A stretch of 64,000 nucleotides of DNA from positions 72,468,528 through 72,532,527 of the forward strand of contig NC_092044.1 of the NCBI RefSeq assembly GCF_003086295.3, read 5' to 3'. The notes under the pieces are model-generated. The model searched no databases, was not told where the DNA came from, and saw only the letters and a list, made by a program, of their open reading frames with translations. Below, in pieces: positions 24,222 to 34,754 of this stretch; position 1 is the first letter of the stretch; every line of letters begins with the position of its first letter. The DNA comes from Arachis hypogaea (taxonomy: Eukaryota; Streptophyta; Magnoliopsida; Fabales; Fabaceae). Made by a program: the position numbers and the translations under genes.

Positions 24222-24425
24222 CTGGCGTGTAAATGCCCTCTGAGTGCTAATCCTGGCGTTAAATGCTAGATTGCTGCCCATTTCTGGCGTTTAACGCCAG
24301 CTTTTATTCCCTTTCTGGCGTTGAACGCCAACTTAGTGCCCTTTTCTGGCGTTAAACGCCAGTCTGATGCCCTTTTCTAGCGTTAAACACCCAGAATGGT
24401 GCCAGACTGGGTGTTTAACGCCCAT
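24222..24425. repeat. Palindromic-word array, post-ORF of E
   Basis: Six to seven words such as TGGCGTTAAATGC, TGGCGTTTAACGCCAG, TGGCGTTGAACGCCAAC, TGGCGTTAAACGCCAG and GGGTGTTTAACGCCC, each preceded by a short GCCC(TTT)TC spacer. Spacing is about 30-35 nt. Confidence 0.85.
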
Positions 24426-24579
24426 TCTGCTACCCTCCTCCTCCAGGGTGTGTTATTTTTAATGCTATTTTTGAGTTTGCTTTGATTTTTGTAGTTATTT
24501 TTGTGACTCCACATGATCATCAACCTAAAGAAAACATCAAATAACAATGGAAAATGGAATTCAACATAGATAAATAAAG

Positions 24580-24625
24580 ATTGGGCTGCCTCCCAATAAG
24601 CGCTTCTTTAATGTCAATAGCTTGA
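24580..24625 (-). other. Post-ORF conserved motif and hairpin, element E
   Basis: Minus strand: GTCAAGCTATTGACATTAAA, GAAGCGCTT, then ATTGGG-AGGCAG-CCCAAT (24580-24597), a perfect 6-bp stem with a 6-nt loop. Confidence 0.8.
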
Positions 24626-24689
24626 CAGTGAGCTCTCATGGAGTCTCACAGATATTCAGAGCATGGTTGGGGCCTCCCAACACCAAACT

Positions 24690-25527
24690 TAAAGTTTGAA
24701 TGTGGGGGCTCTGTTTGACTCTGTATTGAGAAAAGTTTTTCATGCTTCTTCTCAATGTGTACAGAATGAGATCCTTGAGCCTTCAACACAATGTATCCTC
24801 ATTCACTTGAAGGACCAATCTCTTCTGTCAACATCAATCACAGCTTTTGCTGTGGCTAGGAAGGGTCTGCCAAGGATGATAGATTCATCCTTATTCTTCA
24901 CAGTGTCCAGGATTATAAAGTTAGCAGGGATGTAAAGGCCTTCAACCTTCACTAAGACATCCTCTACAAGTCCATAAGCCTATTTCCTTGAATTGTCTGC
25001 CATCTCCAATGAGATTTTTGCAGCTTGTACCTCAAAGATCCCTAGTTTCTCCATTACAGAGAGTGGCATGAGGTTCACACTTGATCCCAGGTCACACAGA
25101 GCCTTCCCAAAGGTCATGGTGCCAATGGCGCAAGGTATTAAAAACCTTCTAGGGTCTGGTTTCTTTTGAGGTATCTTTAGCTGAGCCAAGGTATTTAGTT
25201 TATTAATGAGCAATGGAGGTTCATCCTCCCAAGTCTCATTACCAAATAACTTGGCATTCAACTTCATGATTGCTCCAAGGTACTTAGCAACTTGCTCTTC
25301 ATAATATCTTCATCCTCTTCAGAGGAAGAATACTCATCAGAGTTCATGAACGGCAGAAGTAGGTTCAATGGAATCTCTATGGTCTTTGTATGAGTCTTAG
25401 ATTCCCTTGGTTCCTCAGAGGGGAACTTCCTAGTGGTCAGTGGATGTCCCATGAGGTCTTCCTCACTGGGAATCACTACCTTTCCCTCCTCCACAGGTTT
25501 AGCCATATTGGACGTGGTTATGGCCTT
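24690..25527 (-). pseudogene. pro: Protease region of element E
   Basis: Segments 25527-25264 (acidic spacer, ending at the F insertion on the right) and 25267-24980 with KALCDLGSSVNLMP (catalytic Asp). The ILGRPFLAT counterpart lies near 24855-24885 beyond a frame change. G's copy (52165-51206) is one open frame and serves as the reference. The coding end is followed by the border word 24679-24691 and the hairpin. Confidence 0.82.
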
Positions 25528-25892
25528 TGATGAGCGGATAATTTGTACGCTTTTTGGCATTGTTTTTAGTATGTTTTTAGTATGTTCTAGTTAGTTTTTA
25601 GTATATTTTTATTAGTTTTTAGTTAAAATTCACTTTTCTGGACTTTACTATGAGTTTGTGTGTTTTTCTGTGATTTCAGGTATTTTCTGGCTGTAATTGA
25701 GGGACTTGAGCAAAAATCTGATTCAGAGACTAAAAAGGACTGCAGATGCTGTTGGATTCTGACCTCCCTGCACTCGAAGTGAATTTTCTGGAGCTACAGA
25801 AGCCCAATTGGCGCGCTCTCAACGGCGTTGGAAAGTAGACATCCTGGGCTTTCCAGAAATGTATAATAGTCCATACTTTTCCCAAGATTTGA

Positions 25893-26012
25893 TGGCCCAA
25901 ACCGGCGTTCCAAATCCGCTCAAGAATGCCCGGCGTTAAACGCCGGAACTGGCACAAGAATGGGAGTTAAACGCCCAAACTGGCACAAAAGCTGGCGTTT
26001 AACTCCAAGAAG
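25893..26012. repeat. Palindromic-word array, U3 of F
   Basis: GGCGTTCCAAATCC, CCGGCGTTAAACGCCGG, GGGAGTTAAACGCCC and TGGCGTTTAACTCC in 120 nt, ending about 110 bp upstream of the TATA box. The CCGGCGTTAAACGCCGG word has 8-bp arms. Confidence 0.85.
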
Positions 26013-26123
26013 AGTCTCTACACGAAAATGCTTCAATGCTCAGCCCAAGCACACACCAAGTGGGCCCGGAAGTGGATTTTTATGTCATTTACTCATCTTT
26101 GTAAACCCTGAGCTACTAGTTCT

Positions 26124-26133
26124 CTATAAATAG
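26124..26133 (+). promoter_or_regulatory. LTR TATA box of F
   Basis: CTATAAATAG, the best-preserved core promoter of this LTR group. Equivalents on the minus strand are at 21813-21822 and 31361-31370 (E), 48312-48321 and about 56112-56120 (G). U5 hairpin at 26990-27005, about 860 nt downstream. Confidence 0.75.
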
Positions 26134-26989
26134 GACCTTTTGCTATTGTATTAGACATCTTGGTTCTTCTGGTTCCCTCTCTGGGGCCGAAACCAATGAT
26201 CACTATTATAACTTATGTATTTTCAACGGTGGAGTTTCTACACACCATAGATTAAGGTGTGGAGCTCTGCTGTACCTCAAGTATTAATGCAATTACTATT
26301 GTTCTTCTATTCAATTCAGCTTGTTCTTGTTCCAAGATATCACTTGTTCTTCAACTTGATGAATGTGATGATCCATGACACTCATCATCATTCTCACCTA
26401 TGAACGTGTGCCTGACAACCTCCTCCGTTCTACCTTAGATTGGGTGGATATCTCTTGGATTCTTTAACCGGAATCTTCGTGGTATAAGCTAGAATTGATG
26501 GCGGCATTCAAGAGAATCCGGAAGGTCTAAACCTTGTCTATGGTATTCTGAGTAGGATTTAATGATTGAATGACTGTGACGAGCTTCAAACTCGCGATTG
26601 TGGGTCGTTAGTGACAGACGCAAAAGAATCACTGGATTCTATTCCGATATGATCGAGAACCGACAGCTGAATAGCCGTGCCGTGACAGGGTGCGTTGAAC
26701 ATTTTCACTGAGAGGATGGGAGGTAGCCACTGACAATGGTGAAACCCTACATACAACTTGCCATGGAAAGGAGTAAGAAGGATTGGAAGAAGACAGTAGG
26801 AAAGCAGAGAGATGGAAGGGACCAAGCATCTTCATACGCTTATTTGAAATTCCCACCAATGAATTACATAAGTATCTCTATCTTTACCCTTATGTTTTAT
26901 TCATCATTCATAACCATTTGAGTTTGCCTGACTAAGATTTACAAGGTGACCATAGCTTGCTTCATACCAACAATCTCTGTGGGATCGAC

Positions 26990-27005
26990 CCTTACTCGTG
27001 TAAGG
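26990..27005 (+). other. U5 hairpin of F, CCTTAC/GTAAGG stem
   Basis: CCTTAC-TCGT-GTAAGG after GGGATCGA. The loop differs from E's (TCAC) while the stem is unchanged. Confidence 0.65.
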
Positions 27006-27075
27006 TTTATTACTTGGACGACCCAGTACACTTGCTGGTTAGTTGTGCGAAGTTGTGTTTATGCCATGGTATTGA

Positions 27076-27107
27076 ACACCAAGTTTTTGGATTCATCACC
27101 GGGGATT
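27076..27107 (+). other. PBS-like segment inside the F LTR
   Basis: ACACCAAGTTTTTGG, then ATTCATCA, then CCGGGGATT, resembling an LTR end, spacer and PBS. It lies about 40 nt before the real LTR end. E's LTRs lack the roughly 77-bp segment containing it. Confidence 0.65.
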
Positions 27108-27148
27108 ATTTGAGTTGTGAAAAGAAGAGATCACAATTTCGTGCACCA

Positions 27149-28546
27149 GCCTTGCACTCTCTCTTGGGATTTTCTTCTGTATTGCTTGGGAGAGTGCTAG
27201 GAGGAATTTCAGTAACTCTCTTACTCAGCTGACCCACTTGTGCCTCCAAATTTCTAATGGAAGATCTTGTTTCATTCATGAAATTTAGTGTGGTCTTAGA
27301 TATATCAGAGACTATGGTTGCTAAGCCAGAGCGATTCTGCTCAAAGTTCTCTATCTGTTGCTGAGAAGATGATGGAAAAGGCTTGCTATTGCTAAACCTA
27401 TTTCTTCCACCATTATTGTTGTTGAAGCCTTGTTGAGGCTTCTGTTGATCCTTCCATGAGAAATTTGGGTGATTTCTCCATGAAGAATTGTAGGTGTTTC
27501 CATAGGGTTCTCCCATGTAATTCACCTCTTCCATTGCAGAATTCTCAGGGTCATAAGCTTCTCCTTCAAAGGAGGCTTCTTTAGCATTGCCAGATGCAGC
27601 TTGCAATCCAATCAGATTCTGAGAAATTATATTGACTTGCTGAGGCAATAATTTATTCTGAGCCAATATGGCATTCAGAGTATCAATATCAAGAACTCTT
27701 TTCTTCTGATTTATCCCATTGTTTACAGGATTTCTTTTAGAAGTGTACATGAACTGGTTATTTGTAACAATTTCAATGAGTTCCTAAGCTTCTGTAGGCA
27801 TTTTCTTCAGATGAATAGATCTGCCTGCAGTCCAATGACATCTTGGATAACTCAGACAGACCATCATAGAAGATACCTATGATGCTCCATTCTGAACGCA
27901 TGTCAGAGGGGCACCTTCTGATCAATTGCTTGTATCTTTCCCAAGCTTCATAGAGGGATTCACCTTCCTTTTGTTTGAAGGTTTGAACTTCTACTCTAAG
28001 CTTACTCATCTTTTGAGGTGGAAAGAATTTAGCTAAGAAGGCATTGACCAGCTTCTCCCAGGAGTTCAGGCTATCTCTAGGTTGTGAGTTCAACCATATA
28101 CTAGCTCTGTCTCTTACAGCAAAAGGGAAAAGCATAAGTCTGTAGACCTCGGGATCAACTCCATTGGTCTTAACAGTGTCACAGATTTGCAAAAATTCAA
28201 CCAAGAACTGATGAGGATCTTCCAATGGAAGTCCATGAAACTTGCAATTCTGTTGCATCAGAGAAACTAATTGATGCTTAAGCTCAAAGTTGTTTGCTCC
28301 AATGGCAGGAATAGAGATGCTTCTCCCATAGAAGTCGGGAGTTGGTGCAGTAAAGTCACCAAGCACCTTCCTTGCATTTTTGGCATTGTTGTTATTTTTG
28401 GCTGCCATGTCTTCTTCTTTTTCGAAGATCTCTGTGAGGTCCTCTCCAGAGAGTTGTGCTTTAGCTTCTCTTAGTTTCCTCTTCAGAGTCCTTTCAGTTT
28501 CAGGATCAGCTTCAACAAGAATGCCTTTATCTTTGTTCCTACTCAT
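27149..28546 (-). pseudogene. gag: Athila-type Gag of element E
   Basis: ATG at 28546 (MSRNKDKGILVEADPE). 28546-27773 holds FYGRSISIPAIGANNFELK, RDRASIWLNSQPRDSLNSWE, FLAKFFPPQKM and GESLYEAWERYKQLIRRCP, the retrotransposon Gag domain. A frameshift near 27800 leads to 27750-27149: NNQFMYTSKRNP, an Asn/Gly-rich segment and EAQVGQLSKR. F interrupts the frame after 27149. No zinc knuckle seen. Compared with D Gag, the order is the same but the Asn/Gln spacer is shorter. Confidence 0.87.
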
Positions 28547-30280
28547 ATGAAAGAGAAGAAAACAATGAAAGTATGGAATCTTCTATGTCACAATATAGAG
28601 ATTCCTTGATGTGTTAGAGGAAAAGAAGAATAGAAGGATGAGGTAGAGAATTTGAATTGCTAAGAGAGGAGGAGTGTTAGTGATTAAATAGAAAGAGATG
28701 AGAGAGAGAATTTTCGAAAACAAAATAAAATTAGAGTTTAAAATAATTAGTTAATTAAAAAGATTTTTGAAAAAGTTGTTAGTGGTTTTCAAAAATTGGT
28801 GAGAGAAGGTGGTTAGGTTGTTTTGAAAAAGATAAAAAAAAAGGATTTGAAATGATTAGAAGTTAGAAAAAGATTTTGAAATTAAAATAAAAAAATATAT
28901 GATTGAAAAAAAATTTTATTTAAAAAAAAGATATAATTGAAAAGATATGATTGAAGAAAATTTGATTTTTTTAAAAAGATATGATTGAAAAGATATGGTT
29001 GAAAAAGATTTGATTTTTAAAATTGATGACTTGACTAACAAGAAATTAAAAGATATAATTCTAAAATTCAAATATTAAACATTTCTTAACAAGAAAGTAA
29101 CAAACTTGAAATTTTTGAATCACAACATTAATTGTTAGCAAGGATTTTCGAAAATATTAAAAGAAAAATGAAAAAGATTTGATTTTGAAAAAGATATGAT
29201 TGATATGAGAGGATATGAAAAAGATAAGATTTTGAAAAATTAGTTTTAAAACTTGAAAAATTGAAAAGGATTTGAATTGAAAACAAAACTACCTACTTGG
29301 TGCTATCCTGGCATTAAACGCCCAGAATGGTATCCTGGCATTAAACGCCCAGAATGGTATCCATTCTGGCATTTAATGCCCACTTGTCTACCTCCTTGGG
29401 CGTTAAACTCCCAGCCAAGTACCTTGGCTGGCGTTTAAACACCAGAATTCCTTCTTCACTGGGCGTTTTAAACGCCAGCTTTTTCTCTATGATACCTCTG
29501 CTGTGTGTTCTGAATCTTCAATTCTCTGTATTATTGACTTGAAAAGACATAATTTTAAATTTTTTTTGAATTTTTAATGATGAGGGAGAAAAATAACAAA
29601 ATGAAACTAATCATGAAAAACTAAGATCAAATAAACAATGCATGCAAGAATACTTTGAATGTCAAGATGAACATCAAGAACATATTTTTGAAAATTTTTA
29701 AGAAAAGAAAGACATGCAAGACACCAAACTTAGAAATTTTCATACTAGAGACATTAACAAATTTAGAATGCACATGAGAAACAACAAAAGACACAAAAAA
29801 AAGAGAATTTAAAGATCAAACAAAGAAAATCATCAAGAACAACTTGAATATCATGAAGAACACCATGCATATATTTTTGAAAAATGCAAGAAAAATAGAA
29901 ACATGCAATTGACACCAAACTTAAAAATTGACACTAGACTCAAATCAGAAACACAAAATATTTTTTATTTTTATGATTTTATAATTTTTTTCGAAAATTA
30001 TTTTGAGAAGGAAAATAAAGAAATTTAAAATTTTTAATACGAATTCCAGGAATCATGCAATGTTAGTCTAAAGCTTCAGTCTAAAAGGATTAGACATGGT
30101 CAACCAAGCTTCAGCAGGACATTACATACAAAAGCCAAATTGATGGGAATCAACTAGCTCCTGTGATGATAAAAGCATCATCTGAAACTCTAGAATTCAT
30201 TCTTAAAAATTCTGAAGAACAAAAGAAAAAAATACCTAATCTAAGCAACAAGATGAACCGTCAGTTGTCCAAACTCGAAC
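28547..30280 (-). other. U-rich 5' leader of element E
   Basis: About 1.7 kb, T-rich on the sense (minus) strand, with repeats of the AAAGATATGATTG type (plus strand) at 28900-29000. Border words at 29720-29732 and 29912-29924. A palindromic array sits at 29306-29480. No coding frame. Confidence 0.75.
29306..29480. repeat. Palindromic-word array, 5' leader of E
   Basis: Words TGGCATTAAACGCCCAG (twice), TGGCATTTAATGCC, GGGCGTTAAACTCCC, TGGCGTTTAAACACCAG and GGGCGTTTTAAACGCC. G has the matching array at 54185-54330. This is the third array of each E/G element besides U3 and post-ORF. Confidence 0.82.
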
Positions 30281-30300
30281 AATTCCTAGCAACGGCACCA
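30281..30300 (-). promoter_or_regulatory. Primer binding site of E (tRNA-Asp type)
   Basis: Minus strand TGGTGCCGTTGCTAGGAATT, 6 nt from the LTR end at 30307. A few transitions from a perfect tRNA-Asp complement. Confidence 0.85.
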
Positions 30301-30306
30301 AAAACT

Positions 30307-31967
30307 TGGTACACGAAATCGTGATACACAACTTTGTGCAGCTGACCAGCAAGTGCACTGGGTCGTCCAAGTAATACCTTACGTGAGTAAGGGTCAATCC
30401 CACGAAGATTATCGGCTTGAAGCAAGCTATGGTCATCTTGTAAATCTCAGTCAGGCAGATTCAACTGGTTATGGGGTTTGATAACTAAAAGATAAATAAA
30501 ACATAAAATAGGATAGAAATACTTATGCAATTCATTGGTGGGAATTTTAGATAAGCGTATGAAGATGCTTTGTTCACTTTAAGCCTCTACTTTCCTATTG
30601 CCTTCATCCAATCATTCATACTCCTTTCCATGGCAAGCTGTATGTAGGTGGATCACCGTTGTCAATGGCTACCATCCATCCTCCCAGTGAAAATGGTCCT
30701 CTACGGTTTCCAACATGGCTAATCAGCTGTCGGTCCTTGATCGTGTCGGAATAAGATCCATTGATCCTTTTGCGCACTGTCACTGCACCCCACAGTCGCG
30801 AGTTTGAAGCTCGTCATAGTCAACCCATCCCAGATCCTACTCAAAATACCACAGACAAGGTTTAGACTTTTCGGATCTCAAGAATGCTGCCCATTTGATT
30901 CTAGCTTATACCACGAAGACTTTGATTGCACGGAATGGAAGCTCTGTTGTCAGGAGAGGCAACCATGCATCGTGAACCAGGAGGCCAAGAGATACACGCT
31001 CAAGCTCTCGTAGATAGAATGGAGGTGGTTGTCAGGCACGCGTTCATAAGGGAGGATGATGATGAGTGTCACGGATCATAACATCCATCACGTTGAAGTT
31101 CGAGTGAATATCTTAGACAAGAATAAGCTTGAATTGAATAGAAAACAGTAGTAATTGCATTAATTTATGAGGAACAGCAGAGCTCCACACCTTAATCTAT
31201 GATGTGTAGAAACTCCACCATTGAAAATACATAAGAACAAGGTCTAGGGGCCATGCCTCCCAAATGGCATGAAACAAACAAAAAAGGGTTCAAGACCTGA
31301 TTCCAAGATCAAAGATGATCAAAAGATGATCAAAGGATGAAAATACAATAGTAAAAGGTCCTATTTATAGAGAATTAGTAACCTAGGGTTTACAAAAATA
31401 AGTAAATGATGCGGAAAACCACTTCTGGGGCCCACTTGGTATGTGCTTGGGATAAGCATTGAAGCTTTCACGTGCATAGGCTTCTCTTGGAGTTAAACGC
31501 CAGCTCTGGTTCCAGTTTGGGCATTTAACTCCAGCTTTTATGCCAGTTTAGGCGTTTTACGCCAGAATTTTTATGTTGACTTGGAACGCCAATTTGGACC
31601 ATCAAATCTCGGGAAAAGTATGGACTATTATACATTTCTGAAAAGCTCAAGATGTCTACTTTTCAACTCATTTAAGAGCGCGCCAATTGGGCTTCTGTAG
31701 CTCCAGAAAATCCATTTTGAGTGCAGGGAGGTCAGAATCCAACAGCATCTGTAGTCCTTTTTCAGCCTCTAAATCAGATTTTTGCTCAGGTCCCTCAATT
31801 TCAACCAGAAAATACCTGAAATCACAGAAAAATACACAAACTCATAGTAAAGTTCAGAAATGTGATTTTTGCATAAAAACTAATAAAAATATACTAAAAA
31901 CTCACTAAATCATACTAAAAACTACCTAAAAACAACGCCAAAAAGCGTATAAATTATCCGCTCATCA
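30307..31967 (-). repeat. Element E 5' LTR
   Basis: 1661 bp. Same features as the 3' LTR: U5 hairpin 30377-30392, TATA 31361-31370, word array 31487-31595. Ends ...CCGCTCATCA, then the TSD GTGTG. Confidence 0.92.
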
Positions 31968-31972
31968 GTGTG

Positions 31973-32904
31973 CTCCTTTGAACCAAGCCTCATGCCAAGC
32001 TTTATAGCGCTCAGTGAAAAATTCCAACATAGTGCCCTTGCTTGTATATGGGTTTCCATCTTCGAACCATGGCTGTCCCATTTGAGCCAATTTCCTTGAA
32101 AAAGCGCTTAGTGAAGTGTTTCAATGTAGCATAGTGAAGAAGCGCCCTTTCTTTGCGTGTGTGCCCCTCTTTGAACCTTGCTGGCTTCCTTTTGCTAGCA
32201 ATTTTCTTGCTTGGTGTAGCGTAGCACTCCTTTGTGTGCATGGCTCGAACCTTGGCTGCCCCATTTATGAGTGTCGTGCCTTACTTTTCTTCATGGGGAG
32301 GCCCGAAAAAGGTAGAAGAGTTAACGTAGCGCCCTTTTCAAATTGGGTGCTAGTGCCTTGTGGTTGAGCGCTTAGTTCAAACACACAACATAGCGCTCGC
32401 TTGCCCCTTGGTGTGAGCTTGGCTTTTCTCCATACCAGCGCTCACTTTGTGAGCGCAGCGCTCAAATAGAGAGCGCTACATCTCTTTGTTGCTCCCTTAG
32501 CCTAGCTTTCTTGGTGCTGCATTGGGCACTCCGTTGGGTAATTGAGCACTGGCCCTTGTTGCTTTGTATGAACCCCACGTTTTAATATCATGGGCCACAC
32601 TTTGGCTGAGCACGCTTTCATGGTTCTTTCCTCTTTTTTTCTTTTTTACATTTTTTCACCTACAAGTATTCAAACCAACCAAACAAAGCATCACCAAATT
32701 CACAAGATCTATGCATTAATCATAAAATCAACTTATTCCAGCATGAATCCTATGATTTTGTGTTAAATAAACGATGGTTGATTGATTTAATATAGCAATG
32801 TAAATCTACTCCAAATCACTTACTTATAGTGCAAGAAAGTGCATAAAACCTAATAAAACAAGTGAAAAATTCTTGAAAAGCTAGCATAAGATGAGTTGTC
32901 ATCA
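31973..32904 (-). repeat. Element D 5' LTR, second piece
   Basis: Continues D's LTR after the E insertion, starting CTCCTTTGAACC, which matches 11466 onward. Carries the rest of the AGCGCT array (to about 32590). Ends GTTGTCATCA, where A's LTR resumes. Confidence 0.88.
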
Positions 32905-33081
32905 GAAAGACAAAGCAACTCCAACTCTCAATCTAATCCTATCACTTATTCCTATCTATATATGACTCATGAGGAAATGTTATGTTTATATCACTGATAA
33001 TCCAACTCCTTATGAATTCGACTGACTAAGACCTACAAGATAACCATAGATTGCTTCAAGCCACAATCCTCATGGGATCGA
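32905..33081 (+). repeat. Element A 3' LTR, second piece
   Basis: GAAAGACAAAGCAACTCC matches A's 5' LTR from 3127. Ends ...GGGATCGA, where B inserted (TSD ATCGA 33077-33081 against ATTGA 40736-40740). Confidence 0.9.
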
Positions 33082-34589
33082 TGATAAACCCCAATTTTGT
33101 GGTTTATCTTGTGCTTAATTTAGGGAAATTTATCAACTTTTCTTATATTTATTCAATGAAATAGCATGGTTTTGTGAATTTCTCCTAATTTGTGCTTAAG
33201 AGAAAAAATATGCTTTTTAGGCCTTAAAATTGGTAAATTTAATTCACTTTAGTTTCATTCGATCCCTTGATATGTTTATTAAGTGATTTCAACTTGAGAA
33301 GGCAAAGATTGGGTTGAAGGAGTGGAGAAAAACCATGCAAAAATGGAGAATTCATGAAGAAATGAGGATTTGCAGAAATCTGCCAAGTGATGCATATACA
33401 TGGCCCATTCTTATGTGTGGAAGGAACATCTGCCAAACAACGCGTATACGTGGCCCACGCATATGCGTGGAAGAGAAAATTTCCAACGACACGTATGCGT
33501 GACCCACGTGTATGCGTGGGAAGCAGCACATGACCAACTTAAAGGCAATACACTGGGGGCGATTTCTGAAGCATTTTGGGCTCAATCCAACCCATTTCTG
33601 ATGCTATTGAACTAGGGATTGAAGGGGGATGAACCAAGTAGTGTTAGTTAGAGTTTTCATCATGATTTAGGTTAGAATTCTGGAGAGAGAAGCTCTCTCT
33701 TCTATCTAGAATTTAGGTTAGAATTAGGTAGTTTTTCTTAGATTTAGTTTTAATTGTTGTTTCCATTTACTTTTCCTTTCAATTCTTTATTGCTACATTT
33801 TTGCTCTCTTAGTTCTTCTTGTTAATTTCTTCTACTTTTCTACTTTCATGTCTATGAGCACTTTGTTGATTTTAATTTCCTTTAATGCAATTTCATGTTT
33901 TATGTTTCTTTATTGTTCAATTGCTTTGTTATTATTATTTCCTTGCATTTGGTAGTGTTAGATTTTATATTTCTTGTCATTTTATTATGCTTTTCTTTTA
34001 TGCCTTCCAAGTGTTTGATAAAATGCTTGGTTGAATTTTAGAGTAGATTTTCTCCTCTTGGCTTGAGTTGAGTAATTGGAGACTCTTGAGTTATCAAATT
34101 CTTTTATTGATTGACAATTGGAAGTTGCTAGTTGACTTAAATGCCACTAAAGCTAGTCTTTCACTATGATTTCACTAAGACTTGTGAACAAGAGGCAATT
34201 CCATCCACTTGACTTTCCTTCATAGTTAGAGGTTAACTAAGTGGAGCAATGGATAACTCTTGTCACAATTGATGATGATAATGAGGATAGGACTTCTAGT
34301 TTTCATTCCTTGCCAATAGTTTTCTTAGTTGTTAGTTTATCTCTTTTGCAATTTACATTTCTTGTTCCTTATTTCAAAAACCCAAATATATACTTTCATA
34401 ACCAATAATTGAGCACTTCATTGCAATTCCTAGGGAGAACAACCCAGGATTAATACTCTCTATTATTTTATTGGGGTTGAACTAGTGGCAACCATATTAA
34501 ATTTGATGTGAGGATTCATTGTTGGTTTAGAACTATACTTGCAACGAGATTTCATTGAGAAATTCTATACCGACAAAAATCTCATATCA
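33082..34589 (+). repeat. Element B 5' LTR
   Basis: 1508 bp, TGATAAACC to ...CTCATATCA. Palindromic array at 33385-33520. I could not place a TATA box with confidence. Apparent ORFs here are antisense readings of the array and not genes. Confidence 0.9.
33385..33520. repeat. ACGCGTAYGCGT word array, B 5' LTR
   Basis: Words such as ACGCGTATACGTGGCCCACG, GCATATGCGTGGAAGAG and ACACGTATGCGTGACCCACG, each a near-palindrome of the form CACGCNTAYGCGTG. The 3' LTR copy at 39535-39670 is closer to consensus (GACGCGTACGCGTGACCCAC). Confidence 0.82.
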
Positions 34590-34594
34590 AATTT

Positions 34595-34613
34595 TGGCGC
34601 CGTTGCCGGGGAG
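34595..34613 (+). promoter_or_regulatory. Primer binding site of B (tRNA-Asp)
   Basis: TGGCGCCGTTGCCGGGGAG, 5 nt after the LTR end; complementary to the tRNA-Asp 3' end over about 18 nt. Identical type to D and G. Confidence 0.88.
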
Positions 34614-34754
34614 TTGCAATGGTGTTATGTTATTGGCTATTGTGAATATGTTCATATTGTGAATAGTTTGATTGTTGCTTCATTTGCTAGTTATAGAATT
34701 TTGTTTCTCTTGTTTGCTATTAGTTTGTATTTTGTTCTATTTTCTTTTGCTATT

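Larger units (their letters stand above)
25528..27148 (+). mobile_element. Element F: solo FIDEL-like LTR inside E
   Basis: 1621 bp in plus orientation from TGATGAGCGGATAATTTGTA to GTGCACCA, with a perfect TSD GCCTT (25523-25527 and 27149-27153). E's coding sequence resumes directly after it, as the uninterrupted G sequence at about 52065-52075 shows. No internal region is left, so it arose by LTR-LTR recombination. It has its own array, TATA box and U5 hairpin, and an extra segment near the 3' end that looks like a PBS (27076-27107). Confidence 0.92.
20760..31967 (-). mobile_element. Element E: FIDEL-like gag-pro retrotransposon, interrupted by F
   Basis: Minus-strand element with a perfect TSD GTGTG (20755-20759 and 31968-31972) inside D's 5' LTR. 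LTRs 20760-22419 and 30307-31967, PBS 30281-30300, gag 28546 to 27149, protease to about 24690, ORFx 23921-23498. No RT or integrase, so it is non-autonomous. By eye the first 190 nt of the two LTRs differ at about eight sites, nearly all transitions. That makes E younger than its host D, as nesting requires. Confidence 0.92.
10333..32904 (-). mobile_element. Element D: Athila retrotransposon with RT and integrase, interrupted by E
   Basis: Minus-strand element. 3' LTR 10333-12354, env-position region to about 13870, polyprotein from 19312 down to 13971, PBS 19611-19629, 5' LTR 19636-20759 plus 31973-32904. The integrase and RT are typical of Athila. It is the only element here with all enzymatic domains recognisable, though broken by frameshifts and stops. 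Flanks GACAG and GAAAG differ at one base. Compared with A's 5' LTR, about 24 nt are missing at the insertion site. Confidence 0.88.

Noticed and set aside
34539..34754. Upstream ATG at 34539 as the start of B's ORF
   Set aside because: It lies inside the LTR and the frame crosses the PBS, so ATG 34755 is the better start.
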